Positions 1-12,643 are shown, counted from the stretch's first letter. The stretch: 64,000 nt of DNA from Poecilobothrus nobilitatus (GCA_947095535.1 OX352774.1:219592965-219656964), one strand, 5' to 3'. Numbers and translations: made by a program. Notes: generated by a model from the letters alone, not told the origin.

Positions 1-1033
1 GAAATGTTATCATTACGTGGTGATATATTAAAAAAAGAAATAATAAAAGATTTAAAGAATGGTTTATATCCAATAATATGTATAGCAACAATTGGTACAA
101 CAGCAACATGTGCATATGATGCTATTAATGAAATGGGACCAATATGTATAGAAAATAATATATGGTTTCATATTGATGCAGCATATGCTGGAGCTGCATT
201 TTGTTTACCAGAATATAAACATTTATTAAGTAGGTTTTTTATATTAATTTTTTTTTTTTTTGTTTTTATTTTGGTATCATTTATATTAATTATTTGTTTT
301 TTTTTTCTTTTTATTTTTTTTTTAATAATTTGAAATTTTAGACGGTATTGAAATGGCTGATTCATTAAATTTTAATTTACATAAATTTATGCGTACAAAT
401 TTTGATTGTTGTGCAATGTGGTATAAAAATTCTAATGATGTTATTGATAGTTTTAATGTTGATCGTATATATTTACGACATAAATATGAAAATAAAACAA
501 AATGGGCACCAGAATATCGTCATTGGGAGATACCATTAGGTAGACGTTTTAGATCATTAAAAGTATGGATGACATTACGTACAATGGGTGCTAATGGTAT
601 ACGTACATTTATAAGAAATCATATACATTTAGCTGAAATATTTGAAAAATATATTGAAAATGATAAAAGATTTGAAACAATAACTAAAAGTAATTTAGGT
701 TTAGTATGTTTTAAAATGTCTGGACCAAATAAATTAACAAAAAATTTATTAGATAATTTATTAAAACGTAAAAAAATTTATGTTATTGAAGCGATCAGTA
801 ATGATAAATATTTTTTAAGATTTTCAATATGTGGTTTTGATCCAAATGAATCTGATATTAAATATGCATGGAATGAAATATCACAACAAGCTGATGAAAT
901 TTTAAATAATTATAATGTAAAAAATGATAAAAATAATATAGAAAATAATTTAGAATTTATTGATAATTTAAATAGTATAACAAAAAATTTACAAAATGAC
1001 TTAACATTATTTAATAATGAAAAATGTAAATAA
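1..1033 (+). CDS. Tdc: Tyrosine decarboxylase, C-terminal two exons (partial gene)
   Basis: PLP-dependent group II decarboxylase converting tyrosine to tyramine, the first step of octopamine synthesis. Two exons are visible: 1-229 (open at the window edge) and 342-1033, joined by a 112-bp T-rich GT-AG intron; the split codon becomes Asn in HLLNGIEMADS. Exon 1 has the cofactor motif HIDAAYAG. Exon 2 has the PLP-lysine motif NFNLHKF, then DSFNVDRIYLRHK, RHWEIPLGRRFRSLK, GLVCF and KKIYVIEA. The SLNFNLHKF and FNVDRIYL versions match insect Tdc1/Tdc2 rather than dopa decarboxylase, which reads NFNPHKW at that site. The C-terminus is an Asn-rich, poorly conserved tail ending at TAA 1031-1033, with an AATAAA at 1041-1046. 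All catalytic motifs look intact. The N-terminal half lies upstream of the window. Whether this is the Tdc1 or Tdc2 orthologue cannot be decided here. Confidence 0.92.
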
Positions 1034-1449
1034 AAATAGAAATAAAAAATGGAAAATATTATATTTTTATACGTATACTTATTTTATTAAGTGTAAAAAA
1101 TGTCCCATTTAAACATAAAAGTCTATAATGTTAATAATTTGATTAGAATTTTCAGAATATTTGAATTGAATTTCAAACGTCTTAAAAATGAGAGCGTCTC
1201 GAAATCCCAAACACAATATCGCAAAATTAGAAATTTTTAATGTAAAAATTTAAATTGACAATCCCAAATTGTCCTGAATTCACCAATCTCTAAAATAAAA
1301 AAAAAGAATTAATATTTTATAATAAATAAAACATTTTCTTGTATTACATTAAATTTTTTCATATTTAAATATCAATATTAAGTAAAAAAAAATTTCAATT
1401 AAAATAGAATTATAATTTTCCACAATAATAAATGTTTTTAATTTTAAAT

Positions 1450-1633
1450 GGGGCCTCGGTGGCCTAGTGGGTAAGAGCGTATAAAATACGTTGTAAACAC
1501 CGAGGGAGTTTGGGTTCGACTCCCACACACGTCGTTAGAGTTATTCTCCCTTACGACATTTACAGTCACGCCTGAATAGGAAAGGCTGTGTAATTTCCTG
1601 TCCACATTTATGTGGCAGAGAAATGCAATAAAA
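1450..1633 (+). mobile_element. SINE family A, copy 1 (tRNA-headed)
   Basis: The head carries a Pol III A box (TGGCCTAGTGG, about 1460-1470) and a B box (GGTTCGACTCC, about 1513-1523). A non-tRNA body follows (ACGACATTTACAG, then AAAGGCTGTG, then TGTGGCAGAGAAATGC) with an A-rich tail. The 10-bp AATTTTAAAT occurs on both sides (1440-1449 and 1634-1643) and is a likely target duplication, though AT-rich. Further copies lie at 23895, 27603, 34801, 35628, 56640 and 57545. Confidence 0.85.
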
Positions 1634-1643
1634 AATTTTAAAT

Positions 1644-4159
1644 AAATAAAATGGAAGCAATAAAAATTATATAAGTATGTATATGTGTGTGCAAGATTAT
1701 GAATTACAATGGATTTTAGAGATGGATTCAAAATCAGGATTATTTATCTTTTATAAAATATATATAATGTCACCCCATATATTTTATATGTTTTATAAAA
1801 GTTATTTACTATATTTTTGTTTTTAAAAATTAGTTTACGATTAAATTTTGATTTTTAGTTAAATTTATTTTCATGTAAACTTTATTTCTTCACCATTTTT
1901 TGATTACTATTTATATAGATTAAATTTCTTTGCCTTTACAACTATAATATATATTTATTTCGATTTATTTATTCATTTATTTAGCAAAATATGTATACTT
2001 AAGAGGAATAATTTGGTTCATTTGAGAATTTAACTAAAAATTTAAGACTATAATTTTGATTTTTTGAATTTTTGAAATTATGATAATGAATTTTTTGTTT
2101 TGAAATTTCGTACGCAACCCCTTAAATGCGCGAAAATAACATTTCGAAATTTGAGATTTGTAATTTGGGATTTTGTGATAAATTGAAAATTTTTGGGATT
2201 TTATAATTTGGAATTTTTTTGTCTGTTATTTTGTGATTAGAGTTTAAGAAATACAATTTCGTATTCAACTCAAGTTTAAAAGACTAATTGTTAATTTTTC
2301 GCTAATTGCAGATCTTCATAAAGGTGATTTGTGTTTAATACTACTTGAAAAGATCTAGTTCTTTTAACACAACTGTTGACAATTGACATTTTTTGAATAT
2401 AGAAATTTTAATACTTTCGCATTTATGTTAATACTTTCACCTTTTAAACTGCTCTTATATTTTGTTGCACATAATATTTTTATTTTCTCACTTACATTAC
2501 ATTAAAAATTTCTAGCTCTCTATCAATTTAAACTACAATTATGTACGTAAACGTATCATATCAAAGAGTACTTACGTATACATACACTTTATTTTGTTAT
2601 ATTATGAATGCTTTGAATGTACATTCGTTTATCACAACCTCATTAGGTATTACTGTAAGCCGTTCAATCAATTTGAGTGATGATTTGATTATAACAAGAT
2701 TTTATTAAATATTGCCAATATTAGAACAATAGTAAGCCAGTACATTTTAATATAATCAGATATACTTAATATTGATATTCTAATTCTACTTTTTACTTTT
2801 TAAAGTGCTTTTTACATCTTAGTTTGACATCAAATTGTATTTTTTAAATTGTTTTCTTAAGATAGTTTACACTCATTCTCATAACTCATTTAATTTTACA
2901 ATTGGAGCTAATTATGAAGATTCTCTATTGATTTATTATTATAAAAGTTTAGAGTTCATAGCAATGTACTGCTAATTTCGAATTTTTCTCTAAAAAATTA
3001 ATTATAAATTATTCTAAAAAAAAAAAATATTAAAAATAACTAAAATAATTAAATGTTTTTAATATCTATTAATAAATATTACAAATATAGTTTAAATAAT
3101 TCTTAAAAAGCTTTAACATGCAACCGCTTGTGTAACTTTTATATCTTTTTAATCAATCAAATTTTGTTCTAATAGAAATTCACCACATTTATTTTTTAAC
3201 ATTGTTAAATGATGGTTTGTGAATTTGCTTAAAAATTGAATATGTCCCTCTATGAATAATTTAAGTAATTAATAAATTTGTGTATAAAAACAAGGCTAAA
3301 AATGGTGCGTTCTTAACTTTGCTAAATGCTAGGGTTTATAACTTTGTAAAATTTATGAATAGCTTATACCAGTTTATGCCATATAAAAAATATCAAAAAC
3401 TTAAACAAAAAGAGTAAAATAAAAAAAAGAAAAATATTTCAAAACAATAAAATCAGATAAAATTGAAATCTTATATATAATAAAAGCATAAAAGCAATGC
3501 TAAAATATGGCTAAAAGCAGGTGAAAAGAATATTATTATATTAGAGAATTATTACATAATCGTATAATAGCTATCTAATAATATAATTTACATACATATA
3601 CATACTTACATATTTACAAGAAAATGCTGCACGAAAAAAATGGTGAAGCCTTTGCTTCAGTAATAATAAAATCTAAGCTTGGTTTTTAGGAAATGATAAT
3701 TTGCAAAACATACTAAAATTGTTTAATTCATCATAGTTTTAATACTTTTATTATTTATATATACATAATATATTAAATATTACCTGATAATGATAATAAT
3801 TTGATGAAGTGCCTGATAATTGATGAAGTGCAGAGAGTAAAAGCTTAATAAGGGGCCAGCTTTTAACAAATTTACAAGCAGTCTTATGGGAAAAAATAGG
3901 GGGCCGACTATAAATCTTGAAATAAGACAAAAACCATTTAGTTTATTCAATTTGGTCCAAAGAGAAAATTAAAGTCGCATCTTTTTTACATAATTCATTA
4001 AAGAAAAATATTTTTAAATACAATGTTTTCATTCATAAATATGCATTTAAAAAATTGTCTTCCTTTAAATTTTTTATTTTAAAAGCTTCTTAAGATAAAT
4101 TGCCTAGTTAGTTTGAACTACTCTGAACTACTACGAAAAAAAAAACAATTTTTAAACAT
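1644..4159. other. AT-rich intergenic DNA, no gene seen
   Basis: About 2.5 kb with no ORF showing recognisable similarity or coding-like codon use. There is low-complexity TTTTGGAATT-type sequence around 2040-2240 and a short direct repeat (GATGAAGTGC, twice) near 3805-3834. Nothing else was recognised. Confidence 0.6.
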
Positions 4160-4637
4160 TAAGGGTATTCACGAGTTGGTGCAAAGTGGTCTTGCACAAG
4201 TGCAAAATTTTGCACCGTAGCATATTTAAATTTTTTGACAGTTAAAGTGCACAATTTGTTGTTGTTTTAGTGTATAAAAAAAGTGCAAAATTTTGCAAGA
4301 CTGTGTAAGACTTAAACTCTATTGCATATTTGTGCAAGATCATTGCAAAGTTTGTTTATATATTTTTTGTAAGCGCTATATTAGATAAAAATTTAAAAAA
4401 TGCCTAAAGTGGAAAAAAAATTATTTCTGATTATTTATTAAGTCAAGCACATGAAGATAAACAAATATCTGAAATTTTTTGTAAGCATATTAAATTTTTA
4501 TGTAAACAAAACAAGCACATTAACGATATTTGACAGTTCAATAAAAATTCATACTAGGGTTGTTCACGAGTTGGTGCAAATATGTGCTAGGGTGCAAAAA
4601 AAATTTGCACTTTTGCACCAACTCGTGAATACCCTTA
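4160..4637. mobile_element. MITE-like element with 25-bp terminal inverted repeats
   Basis: Positions 4161-4185 and 4612-4636 are perfect inverted copies of each other, starting AAGGGTATTCACGAG. The flanking dinucleotides read TA on both sides if the element starts AGGGT and ends ACCCT, which would suit a TA-target (Tc1/mariner-type) transposition. The interior repeats GTGCAAAATTTTGCAC motifs several times and has no transposase ORF, so the element would be non-autonomous. Confidence 0.75.
4557..4636. repeat. 80-bp hairpin nested in the right end of the TIR element
   Basis: A second, directly oriented copy of the left terminal motif (GGGTTGTTCACGAGTTGG) starts at 4557 and faces the right terminal repeat only about 30 bp away. 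The last 80 bp therefore form a near-perfect foldback of their own. This could be an internally deleted element or a partial duplication of the left end. Confidence 0.6.
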
Positions 4638-4886
4638 TTAAGTTTTTTTTTGTTGTATTTTTGAAAAATACGTTAAATTAGAATTTTTCATATAATAGAG
4701 TTAAAAATTTTGAAAGTTCATATATAATATGGCAAAATTTTGGTATTCATATAAAGCGATAGTTCATATAATGCAATGTTCATATGATCATGATTCCACT
4801 GTATATATATTCTTGTATTCGATCTCTATATTACTTCTATACTTATCCCAAAGATTATACTTATATAATATATTATATATATAAAA

Positions 4887-6220
4887 ACAAGTAAATAAAT
4901 AACAGTAAGTCGATGCAACCGACTTATTTATACCCTACACCTAAAACATTCAAATTAAATTGAAAATCCATAAGTTATTTTAGTTAGGCATTTAATACAA
5001 GCTAAAAAAAATAAATGCTGTTACAACCTTTGTACAAAATTTCAGGTTTCTATCTTTATTAAATTCGAAAATATGATTGTTAGGTCTTGGGAAGTGTGTG
5101 AAGGCACGCGGACCACCACCCCAATTCATCTCAAATTTTAGAGACATCAACAGGGTAGAACATTCTAATATCAAATTTCAAGTTTATATATTAATTAATT
5201 TCGAAGATATGCTTGTTTGGTCTTAGGAGTTATGTGGCAGATACCCGAACAACTATTTTAATTCATCTTAAATTTTGGACAAATCAGGGATTCAGGAAAC
5301 AACACCCTTGTACCAAATTTGAAGTTTCTGTCTTTATTAATTTCGAAGATATGCTTGTTCGGTTTTGGGAGTTGTATGGGAGGTACCCGAACGACCACTC
5401 CAATTCATCTCAAATTTTAGGCAAATCAGGGATTTAAGAAACAGCACCCTCTTATCAAATTTGAAGTTCCTATCTTTATTAATTTCGAAGATATGCATGT
5501 TCGGTTTTGGGAGTTGTATGGGAGGTACCCGAACAGCTCCACCAATTCATCTCAAGTTTTGAACAAATCAGGGATTCAGGAAACAACACCCTAGTACCAA
5601 ATTTGAAGTTTCTGTCTTTATTAATTTCGAAGATATGCTTGTTCGGTTTTGGGAGTTGTATGGGAGGTACCCGAACGACCACTTCAATTCCTCTCAAATT
5701 TTAGACAAATCAGGGATTGAGGAAACAGCACCCTCGTATCAAATTTGAAGTTCCTATCTTTATTAATTTCGAAGATATGCATGTTCGGTTTTGGGAGTTG
5801 TATGGGAGGTACCCGAACAGCTCCACCAATTCATCTCAAATTTTGGGGATATCAGGGATTCAGAAAAACACACCCTCGTACAAAATTTTAAGTTTCTATC
5901 TTTATTAATTTCGAAAATATGCGTATTAGGTTTTGGAAGTTGTATGGGAGGTACTCGAACGCATGGTCCGATTTCGCCCATTTACAATCCGCGCCTTACC
6001 TTAGTCATTGTTAACCTACAGTATAAATTTCATCAAGATAGCATCATTACTTTTTGAGTTATCGTGCGTACGGACGGACGGACATCGCTAAATCGACTCC
6101 GGCGGTGATCCTGATTCAGAATATATATACATGTCTATACCTAACTCGCTTCCTTTTGGTGGTTATTACAAACACCATACCAAAGTTAATATACCCTATA
6201 CTTAATGTGTAGGGTATAAT
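4887..6220. mobile_element. 142-bp-tandem element, copy 1 (Helentron/DINE-like architecture)
   Basis: The left part starts with the stem AAGTCG...CGACTT and then TTATACCCTACAC. The right end carries GTGTAGGGTATAATAAATG, an inverted match to that motif. In order: left flank, a 142-bp tandem array (5065 to about 5950), a unique 3' part, a short (ACGG)3 block at 6070-6081, and the conserved CTAAATCGACTC...ATATATATACATG segment. There are no protein-coding genes; ORFs in the array are out of frame from unit to unit because 142 is not divisible by 3. The plan resembles DINE-1/Helentron-type fly elements with central tandem repeats, but a rolling-circle origin is inference. Confidence 0.75.
5065..5950. 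repeat. Tandem array with 142-bp period
   Basis: The landmark TCGAARATATGC occurs at 5065, 5201, 5343, 5485, 5627, 5769 and 5911. The last five spacings are exactly 142 bp and the first is 136. Each unit also holds GGTTTTGGGAGTTGTATGGG, an ACCCGAAC block, and CAAATCAGGGATT. The lack of indels in the inner units suggests recent amplification or homogenisation. Confidence 0.9.
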
Positions 6221-6955
6221 AAATGTTAAAAATACCCACAATTAATTCGAAAATGCGTTTTGGCAAAGACTATACATTTGGTTTTGGTTAAAAAGAAGTG
6301 AAAGTTTCCGAAATTTACATATTATATATATTACATTTCACACCGAAACTTTGTTAAGTCGAAACAGTATATTATAATAACTTATTAACGTTATTTCGAT
6401 TATGAAGATCCTATATTTTTAAAATGTTAAAATTAATATAAAAGATTATGATAGAACTCTCTTAACACCTTTAAAAATAATCTCTCAAACGACAAATATT
6501 AGGTGTCAAAATAAAAAATTTTAAAAAGGATAAAATTTCAATTGAAACTTAAGAGCTTTTGAGTTTGAAAACTTTTAAAATAAATTTGAAAACAGATTTA
6601 TGACTGTTCCAGTTCAGGCAAAAAAATTGTAATCAAATTTTTAAATATAATTTTGTCTTCGAAAATGAAGTTCAAGTTTTAAATTTATTTATGTTTTTTT
6701 TTTGTTTGTTTAGAATTTCATCACTACATACAATTTTTTATTTTGTTTATATATAATATAACCACAGATAATAAACTACATACAGATGTCTCATCGCTAT
6801 ATAAAAAAATGATGTTCTATTTCTAAACTGACAAAAAGCTCACAAAAATAAAAATTAAAAGCATTAAGCTTTTTTTTTTTCGTTTGTACGTTAAAATCAA
6901 ATAAATCAAATTTTATATATAATATTAGAAAAATGCCAGTGTTTTTAATAAAAAT
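6221..6955. other. AT-rich intergenic DNA, no gene seen
   Basis: Between the tandem-array element and the P-like relic I see no supported ORF, no RNA gene and no repeat end. A clear terminal inverted repeat for the neighbouring P-like relic was not found here. Confidence 0.55.
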
Positions 6956-9712
6956 TTAAACATTAATAGCATTTTGTAATTTTTTAATTTTGTTTTTTGG
7001 TTGCTTATTTTTATTATCAAGAACCCATTTACTATTTTTCCATAATAAAACCACTATTAAGAAATATATTATTATTATTCGATGCTCATAACATTCATTA
7101 CTCATATCGAACCAATCAGTAAAATGAATATTTGTGATTTTAATACATTGTTTCACAATATTTTGTTTTAAATCTTGTTGGTATGGTAGTTGTTGAAAAT
7201 ATTTGGAAAAATTATTCACATGTATTTGACATATTTCAAAAAAAATTTCTGAAGGTCATGTTAGACCTGGATATTTACTTAAGTTATCATATTCCTTCAA
7301 TTAAATTAAAATTTCCGTCATATTCATACTTTGATTATCTTTTGATAATCGTTTACAACAATTCTCACAACTTTTACCTATTTTGTTAAATGTTTTAAAC
7401 AGACAGTATCCTGCAAAAAATCTTGTTGCAACATCTTTGGTATCTGGGACTTTTATTGAAATTACATTTTCACTGTCTACGCTAGATAAATAATTTTCGG
7501 AATTATAATTTTCATAACTGCCAACAAGATCAAGGGGATCATCTAGTCGATTTTCTTCGCGATTTAAATTCATAAAATCTTTTTCGTCAATTTGCAAAAT
7601 AGCATTAAAATCGAGTTGCAGAAATTCAGAATCATCATCTTCGCAATTTGAAAATTTGAATTTAAATAAAATATTTAATGAAACAATTTTTGCAAATAAA
7701 CAACCAAATTCAGAAATATTTGGATTGTTATTATTCATATTACATGCCCGAATTTTTCCGAAAAAATTTTCAAGTGGATCTTTATTTAATATATTAATAT
7801 AAATATAATACAAGTCATCATGATCAAAAAATAATTAGTGTGTTAAGCTTAGAATGCTCTCTATAGTAGTAGACAATCCTTTGAAACAAAATTATTCTTT
7901 TTTAGCCCCAATTAAAGAAATTTCCAACAAGTATTGTTTTATTTGCCTTATAAAATCAGTGTTATTATTTTTCCATTTAGAAGATCAAAGAGACGATTCA
8001 TCTTCATTATAAAGTCTGCAGTTGGTTTTGCAAATTTTTTTAAATTCTCGGGAAATTTATTTAATTTTATCAGAACTTCAATTCCACAAGCAACACTTCC
8101 ACTTAAAACTTGCGTAGCTAATTTTACGTTCATTTTTTGAAATTCTGTGGGATCAATATGAGCACTAGTTATTGTTGGACGTATTTTAGTGACATTCACT
8201 TTATCCGTATTATATAAATATTCGATAATTTTCCAGGTAATTTCGCCATCATTTTTGTGGACAGATTGTAGTTAATTAAATTGTTTCTGATACTTTTAAA
8301 TAAATGAGGAATATCATATAACGCATAAATAATATTTTCTTTGTAAGTAAATGTTGAATTATTTTCGGATATATGTATTCAAATTTTTAAAAAGACTTCG
8401 ATTTGTTGGCCCTTGGTTATAACAAAATGCTCTGACATTCAAATTTAAATTTCTGCAAATATCAAGACAGTTAAGTAATTCTATCTGAAGTTGTTTGGCT
8501 GGTATATTGCTTGGACAGGCAACATAATACAACGGTTGTTTAAATCATAAAAACACAAGCCGATTTTGCACACAAAGAAGATCTTTCATTTCGACCATAA
8601 TCAACAAAACCTTTAATTAAATCTTTACATTTATTATAGCTCAAGTTTGCTTGAACTGTCACTTCTTCAAAAACTAAAATGACTTCTTTTTCTTTGATTG
8701 TTAATTTTGAAATTATTCCTTTTAGTTTATTAAAAACATGCATATTCATTCCAGAATATAAGCTGTAAATTTTAATCCATCTATATAAGGATGATAGATG
8801 TGATGAATGATGAATGTAGGCCAATTTGATCCCTTAAAATATTATAACCGGCAGATGATCGAAAAAAAATAACTTGGGATATCCATTTTTGGTGCGGTTG
8901 CTAAAATATCCTTTAGTGTTAGGAGGAATTAGCGTTGACAATATTTTTAAATTTATTTTTTTTTTTCAAATGTTTCTATTTATTTCCTAAATTGAATTTG
9001 TTATTTGTTGTTGCAAAGAGTTTTTATCATGTTTCAACTTTCTAATTTTATTTTTTAAGGTTTGGTTTATTTTTATATTTCTCTTTAATTTGACCCTCAA
9101 TTTTTCGTTAATTTTTTTAATTTTTGCAATAGTTTTTATATAAAACAATTTCTTGTTGTTTAGGGCATTTATGGCAAATAGGAACATCAGTGTTGTCATT
9201 TATTTTTGGAGTTGATAAAAATTTAGCGGCTTTGTTAAGGTCTTCTAAAGTAATGTCTTCAATTAAATCGGTAGGTAATGTTGAACTAATTTTTGAGTAA
9301 TTATTGACGGCTTTTGATCTATCAAAGAAAACATCATCTTCATCATAAATTGAATAACTTTTATGTTCTTTTAGAAATAATTTCGGAATAGTACCTCTTT
9401 TCAAAAATTTCTTTCCTATAATTAATTTTGTGTATAACAAAATACATTATGTATGTACATATATATTATATAATGGAACCTATGTAAAGATAAAAAAGAA
9501 ATTTTACTTATGTCATTTACTTGAAATTGTTTGCTGCATAGGTACGGTCTTTTATGTGATTCTATGTTCACCCGAGATTCTTCTGTTGCCTCTAACCATT
9601 TCATATACTTTTCAGAACCCTTTTTGGGAAATTCAAAAAATTTCCGATCAGGAAATTGTGTTAATGTTACACTGCAACTTAAAATAATACATTTGGTTCG
9701 TTTCCAAGACAT
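6956..9712 (-). pseudogene. P-element-like THAP transposase relic
   Basis: Degenerate transposase gene read on the minus strand. The first exon from 9712 encodes a THAP zinc-finger domain (KRTKCIILSCS, FFEFPKKGSEKYMKW, CSKQF); an intron with acceptor just before 9415 leads to KKFLKRGTIPKLFL. Next come a Lys/Leu-rich coiled coil (about 9170-8990, reached through a frameshift near 9130), an RNase-H-like segment (8824-8540, FEEVTVQANLSY), YDIPHLFKSIRNNL (about 8340-8279), the inserted-domain motif MNVKLATQVLSGSVA (about 8130), DPLENFFGKIR (about 7780), GYCLF...CENC and a basic C-terminus. It is dead: the THAP zinc ligand His is Gln, the usual FDE Asp is Glu, and several frames are broken. P/THAP9-like transposases cut and paste DNA with a DDE-type RNase H fold. 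Confidence 0.85.
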
Positions 9713-9951
9713 TTTCTTATATAAGTAGCTATATATGTTTATTATTTAAATATATTAGAATTGAAATTAGAAATAAAGAAAATTCAAAACCAAATTTATT
9801 TATTAGCACTAACTATTTATTTAAGTTATTTTAAAACTTATTTTAAATTCAAGTCTTCCCAACGACTTTTATTTATGTACTTATCTACTATACTTTATAA
9901 TTGTATAGTGTACATAAAACTTTATGTACATCTATTTTTAGATTTTTTTTA
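9713..9951. other. AT-rich spacer
   Basis: Short spacer upstream of the THAP exon. No terminal inverted repeat of the transposon could be identified by eye. Confidence 0.4.
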
Positions 9952-10791
9952 GCACATTTCCAAAAAAATTTTAAAAAAATGTGCTTATTAGTTTTACTCT
10001 GTCCGTCCGTCCGTCCGTCTGTTTACAAAACTTCTACACCGTTAAAGATAGAGAAAAAAAATTTTAACTATGGGTAGGTCTCATAAAAAAAATAATTTTG
10101 TGGAACAACTTTTTCATGTAGCCCCCGCAATTACGGAGCTGCAGCCCCTCAAACTTTGAAAAAGCCCTATTTTTAAATGCATATATCTTATGTTCTGCTT
10201 AAGATTTTTTCACTCTGAAAACGTCATTCAACAGGTATTTTTTTTTACCTTTCTAAATTAGTATCAAAATTACACAATTTTTTTAAATTTAGTATTTAAA
10301 TTTACCGTTATGTGAAAACCACATTTTGCATGAAATTTCTTTTTTCATAACTCCGGCATGCCTTTAGATAGGAACCTGAAATTTTGAGACAAGAAAGAAA
10401 TTTTAGAATTAGTATAAGTTTCCTTAGAAAGTTTTTTTGCACCACCCCCTGTTCAAGAGGTATTAATGCTGAAAAATTGAAAATTTGCTAATTTTAGGCA
10501 CTTGTAACTTAAGCACCTATACAAATTTTTCTTCGGCAAGACATAAAAATTAAAGCTCCAGTAATATATTTTTACGTGTGTTAACGGTTTTCTTAATTAT
10601 ATAGGGTTCCAGACTTACAGCCCCTTAAAATTCCAGAAAAGTCATATTTTTTATTTTTTCTTATTACAAAAAATTTCTTAAATTTTATTTTTTAAATTTT
10701 CAAATTTTTGTGCAAGTCACAATTCTAAACAGTTTGTATTGTGTTATGGAAATGTGCGCTTTTAAAAACCGTTGGTTTACATTCTACCTTG
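9952..10791 (+). repeat. GCAC-family dispersed repeat, copy 1
   Basis: The left end folds (GCACATTTCC...AAATGTGC), followed by the GTCC microsatellite block (about 10000-10020), TTTACAAAACTTCTACACCG and conserved blocks such as CATAACTCCGGC and TTCGGCAAGACATAAAAATT. The right end reads GGAAATGTGCGCTTTTAAAA, an inverted echo of the left end. Near-parallel copies lie at 26001-27301 and 39992-40792. There is no coding capacity. A GTCY block in a short fly element recalls mini-me/DINE-type elements. Confidence 0.8.
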
Positions 10792-11714
10792 TTTTTTTGA
10801 TATTTTTAATAAATTTTAGTATATAGCTAATAATTTTAAAAAATTTAAATTTTTAGAAATAATTTCCTTCCTTGTATAGGATAAAGATACCATTTCTTAT
10901 ATTAATGATATTTTGAAAATCGGAGTGATTACTCGTAAATAAGGTGAATAAATAGGCAAATAAAACAAGAGAAAGCATAATAAAAAGAGAACAAAATATG
11001 TAGTTTTATGTTTTAATGTTTTGTTTTTAAAATGAAATATATATGTATGTATAAAGAAGTTTACTTTTGCACAAGGGCAAACAATTATTCAATTCCCTTC
11101 TAAACGTGTTTGAAAATCTGAATACCTCCACAAAAAAAAATAAATAAAACATTTTTTAAAAAATATATGTACATAAAAAATGTACAATAATATATACATA
11201 CATACCTTATACATAGGTATATAATTTTTGTTTTATGATTTTTTAAAATAATTTTTATTTAAATTTTTTTTGTTGTAGGTATTCACATATTGAAATACAT
11301 TCCTAACATATTTGATGGTGTTTGTATATACATTTAATACAACAACTTGGATTTGTTTTCATTATTTTTCTATATGCTAGTAAGATGATATGATTAAACA
11401 ATGGTAAGATAACATAATCTCAAGAAAATGTTTCTATACTTACCGTTTCAATTCTATCAATGTGTAGCTCAAAATAAATTTGGCTACGAAGTGTATAGAT
11501 CTTAATAATGTTTACCAGTCCAATATATAATGATTTAAGGATATCAAGATTTGCAAATTTGTTTGACCAATATTTTAGATCGAATTTTTACTTATATAAT
11601 ATTTTTCTTAATTTTTATTGTAATGAACTTTTTACAAATAGTAAAATTTAAATTTTCTTTTTATGAGCGAAATAAACATTAAAATCAATATTGTATGACT
11701 AAAAGATACAAATA
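10792..11714. other. AT-rich intergenic DNA, no gene seen
   Basis: No supported ORF or RNA gene. A polyA/T-rich stretch around 11140-11270 contains scattered TACATA motifs only. Confidence 0.55.
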
Positions 11715-12058
11715 ACAAGTAAAAGTAACAGTAAGTCGATGCAACCGACTTATTTATACCCTACACCTAAAAAATTCAAATTAAATTAAAAATCCATAAG
11801 TTATTTTAGTTAGGTATTTAATATAACTAAGCTAAAAAAATAAATGTTTTTACAACCTTTGTACAAAATTTCAGATTTCTATCTTTATTAAATTCGAAAA
11901 TATGCTTGTTAGGTCTTGGGAAATATGCTTGTTTGGTCTTAGAAGTTGTGTGGCAGATACCCGAACAACCATTCTAATTCATCTTAAATTTTGGACAAAT
12001 CAGGGATTCAGGAAACAACACCCTTGTACCAAATTTGAGGTTTCTATCTTTATTAATT

Positions 12059-12530
12059 TCGAAGATATGCTTGTTCGGTTTTGGGAGTTGTATGGGAGGT
12101 ACCCGAACGACCACTCCAATTCATCTCAAATTTTAGACAAATCAGGGATTTAGGAAACAGCACCCTCGTATCAAATTTGAAGTTCCTATCTTTATTAATT
12201 TCGAAGATATGCATGTTCGGTTTTGGGAGTTGTATGGGAGGTACCCGAACAGCTCCTCCAATTCATCTCAAATTTTGGACAAATCAGGGATTCAGGAAAC
12301 AACACCCTAGTACCAAATTTGAAGTTTCTATCTTTATTAATTTCGAATATATGCTTGTTCGGTTTTGGGATTTGTATGGGAGGTACCCGAACAACCACTC
12401 CATTTCATTTCAAATTTTGGGGATATTAGGGATTCAGAAAAACACACCCTCGTACAAAATTTTAAGTTTCTATCTTTATTAATTTCGAAAATATGCGTAT
12501 TAGGTTTTGGGAGTTGTATGGGAGGTACTC
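12059..12530. repeat. Tandem array with 142-bp period (copy 2)
   Basis: The landmark TCGAARATATGC (one variant TCGAATATATGC) occurs at 12059, 12201, 12343 and 12485, exactly 142 bp apart. A partial unit from 11894 is fused by deletion to an early unit. Confidence 0.88.
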
Positions 12531-12643
12531 GAACACATGGTCCGATTTCGCCCATTTACAATCCCCGTCTTACCTTAGTCATTGTTAACCTACAGTATAA
12601 ATTTCATCAAGATAGCATTATTATTTTTTGAGTTATCGTGCGT

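Noticed and set aside
1451..1530. Possible tRNA genes at SINE heads
   Set aside because: A and B boxes are present but the acceptor stem does not close and every copy continues into a shared non-tRNA body with an A-rich tail.
4451..4681. 76-codon ORF in the TIR element
   Set aside because: No similarity to a transposase; it spans the terminal repeat.
5213..6057. Overlapping ORFs of 60-88 codons in the 142-bp array (also 11902-12631)
   Set aside because: Produced by the tandem repeat on both strands; the 142-bp period shifts the frame each unit and no protein family is visible.
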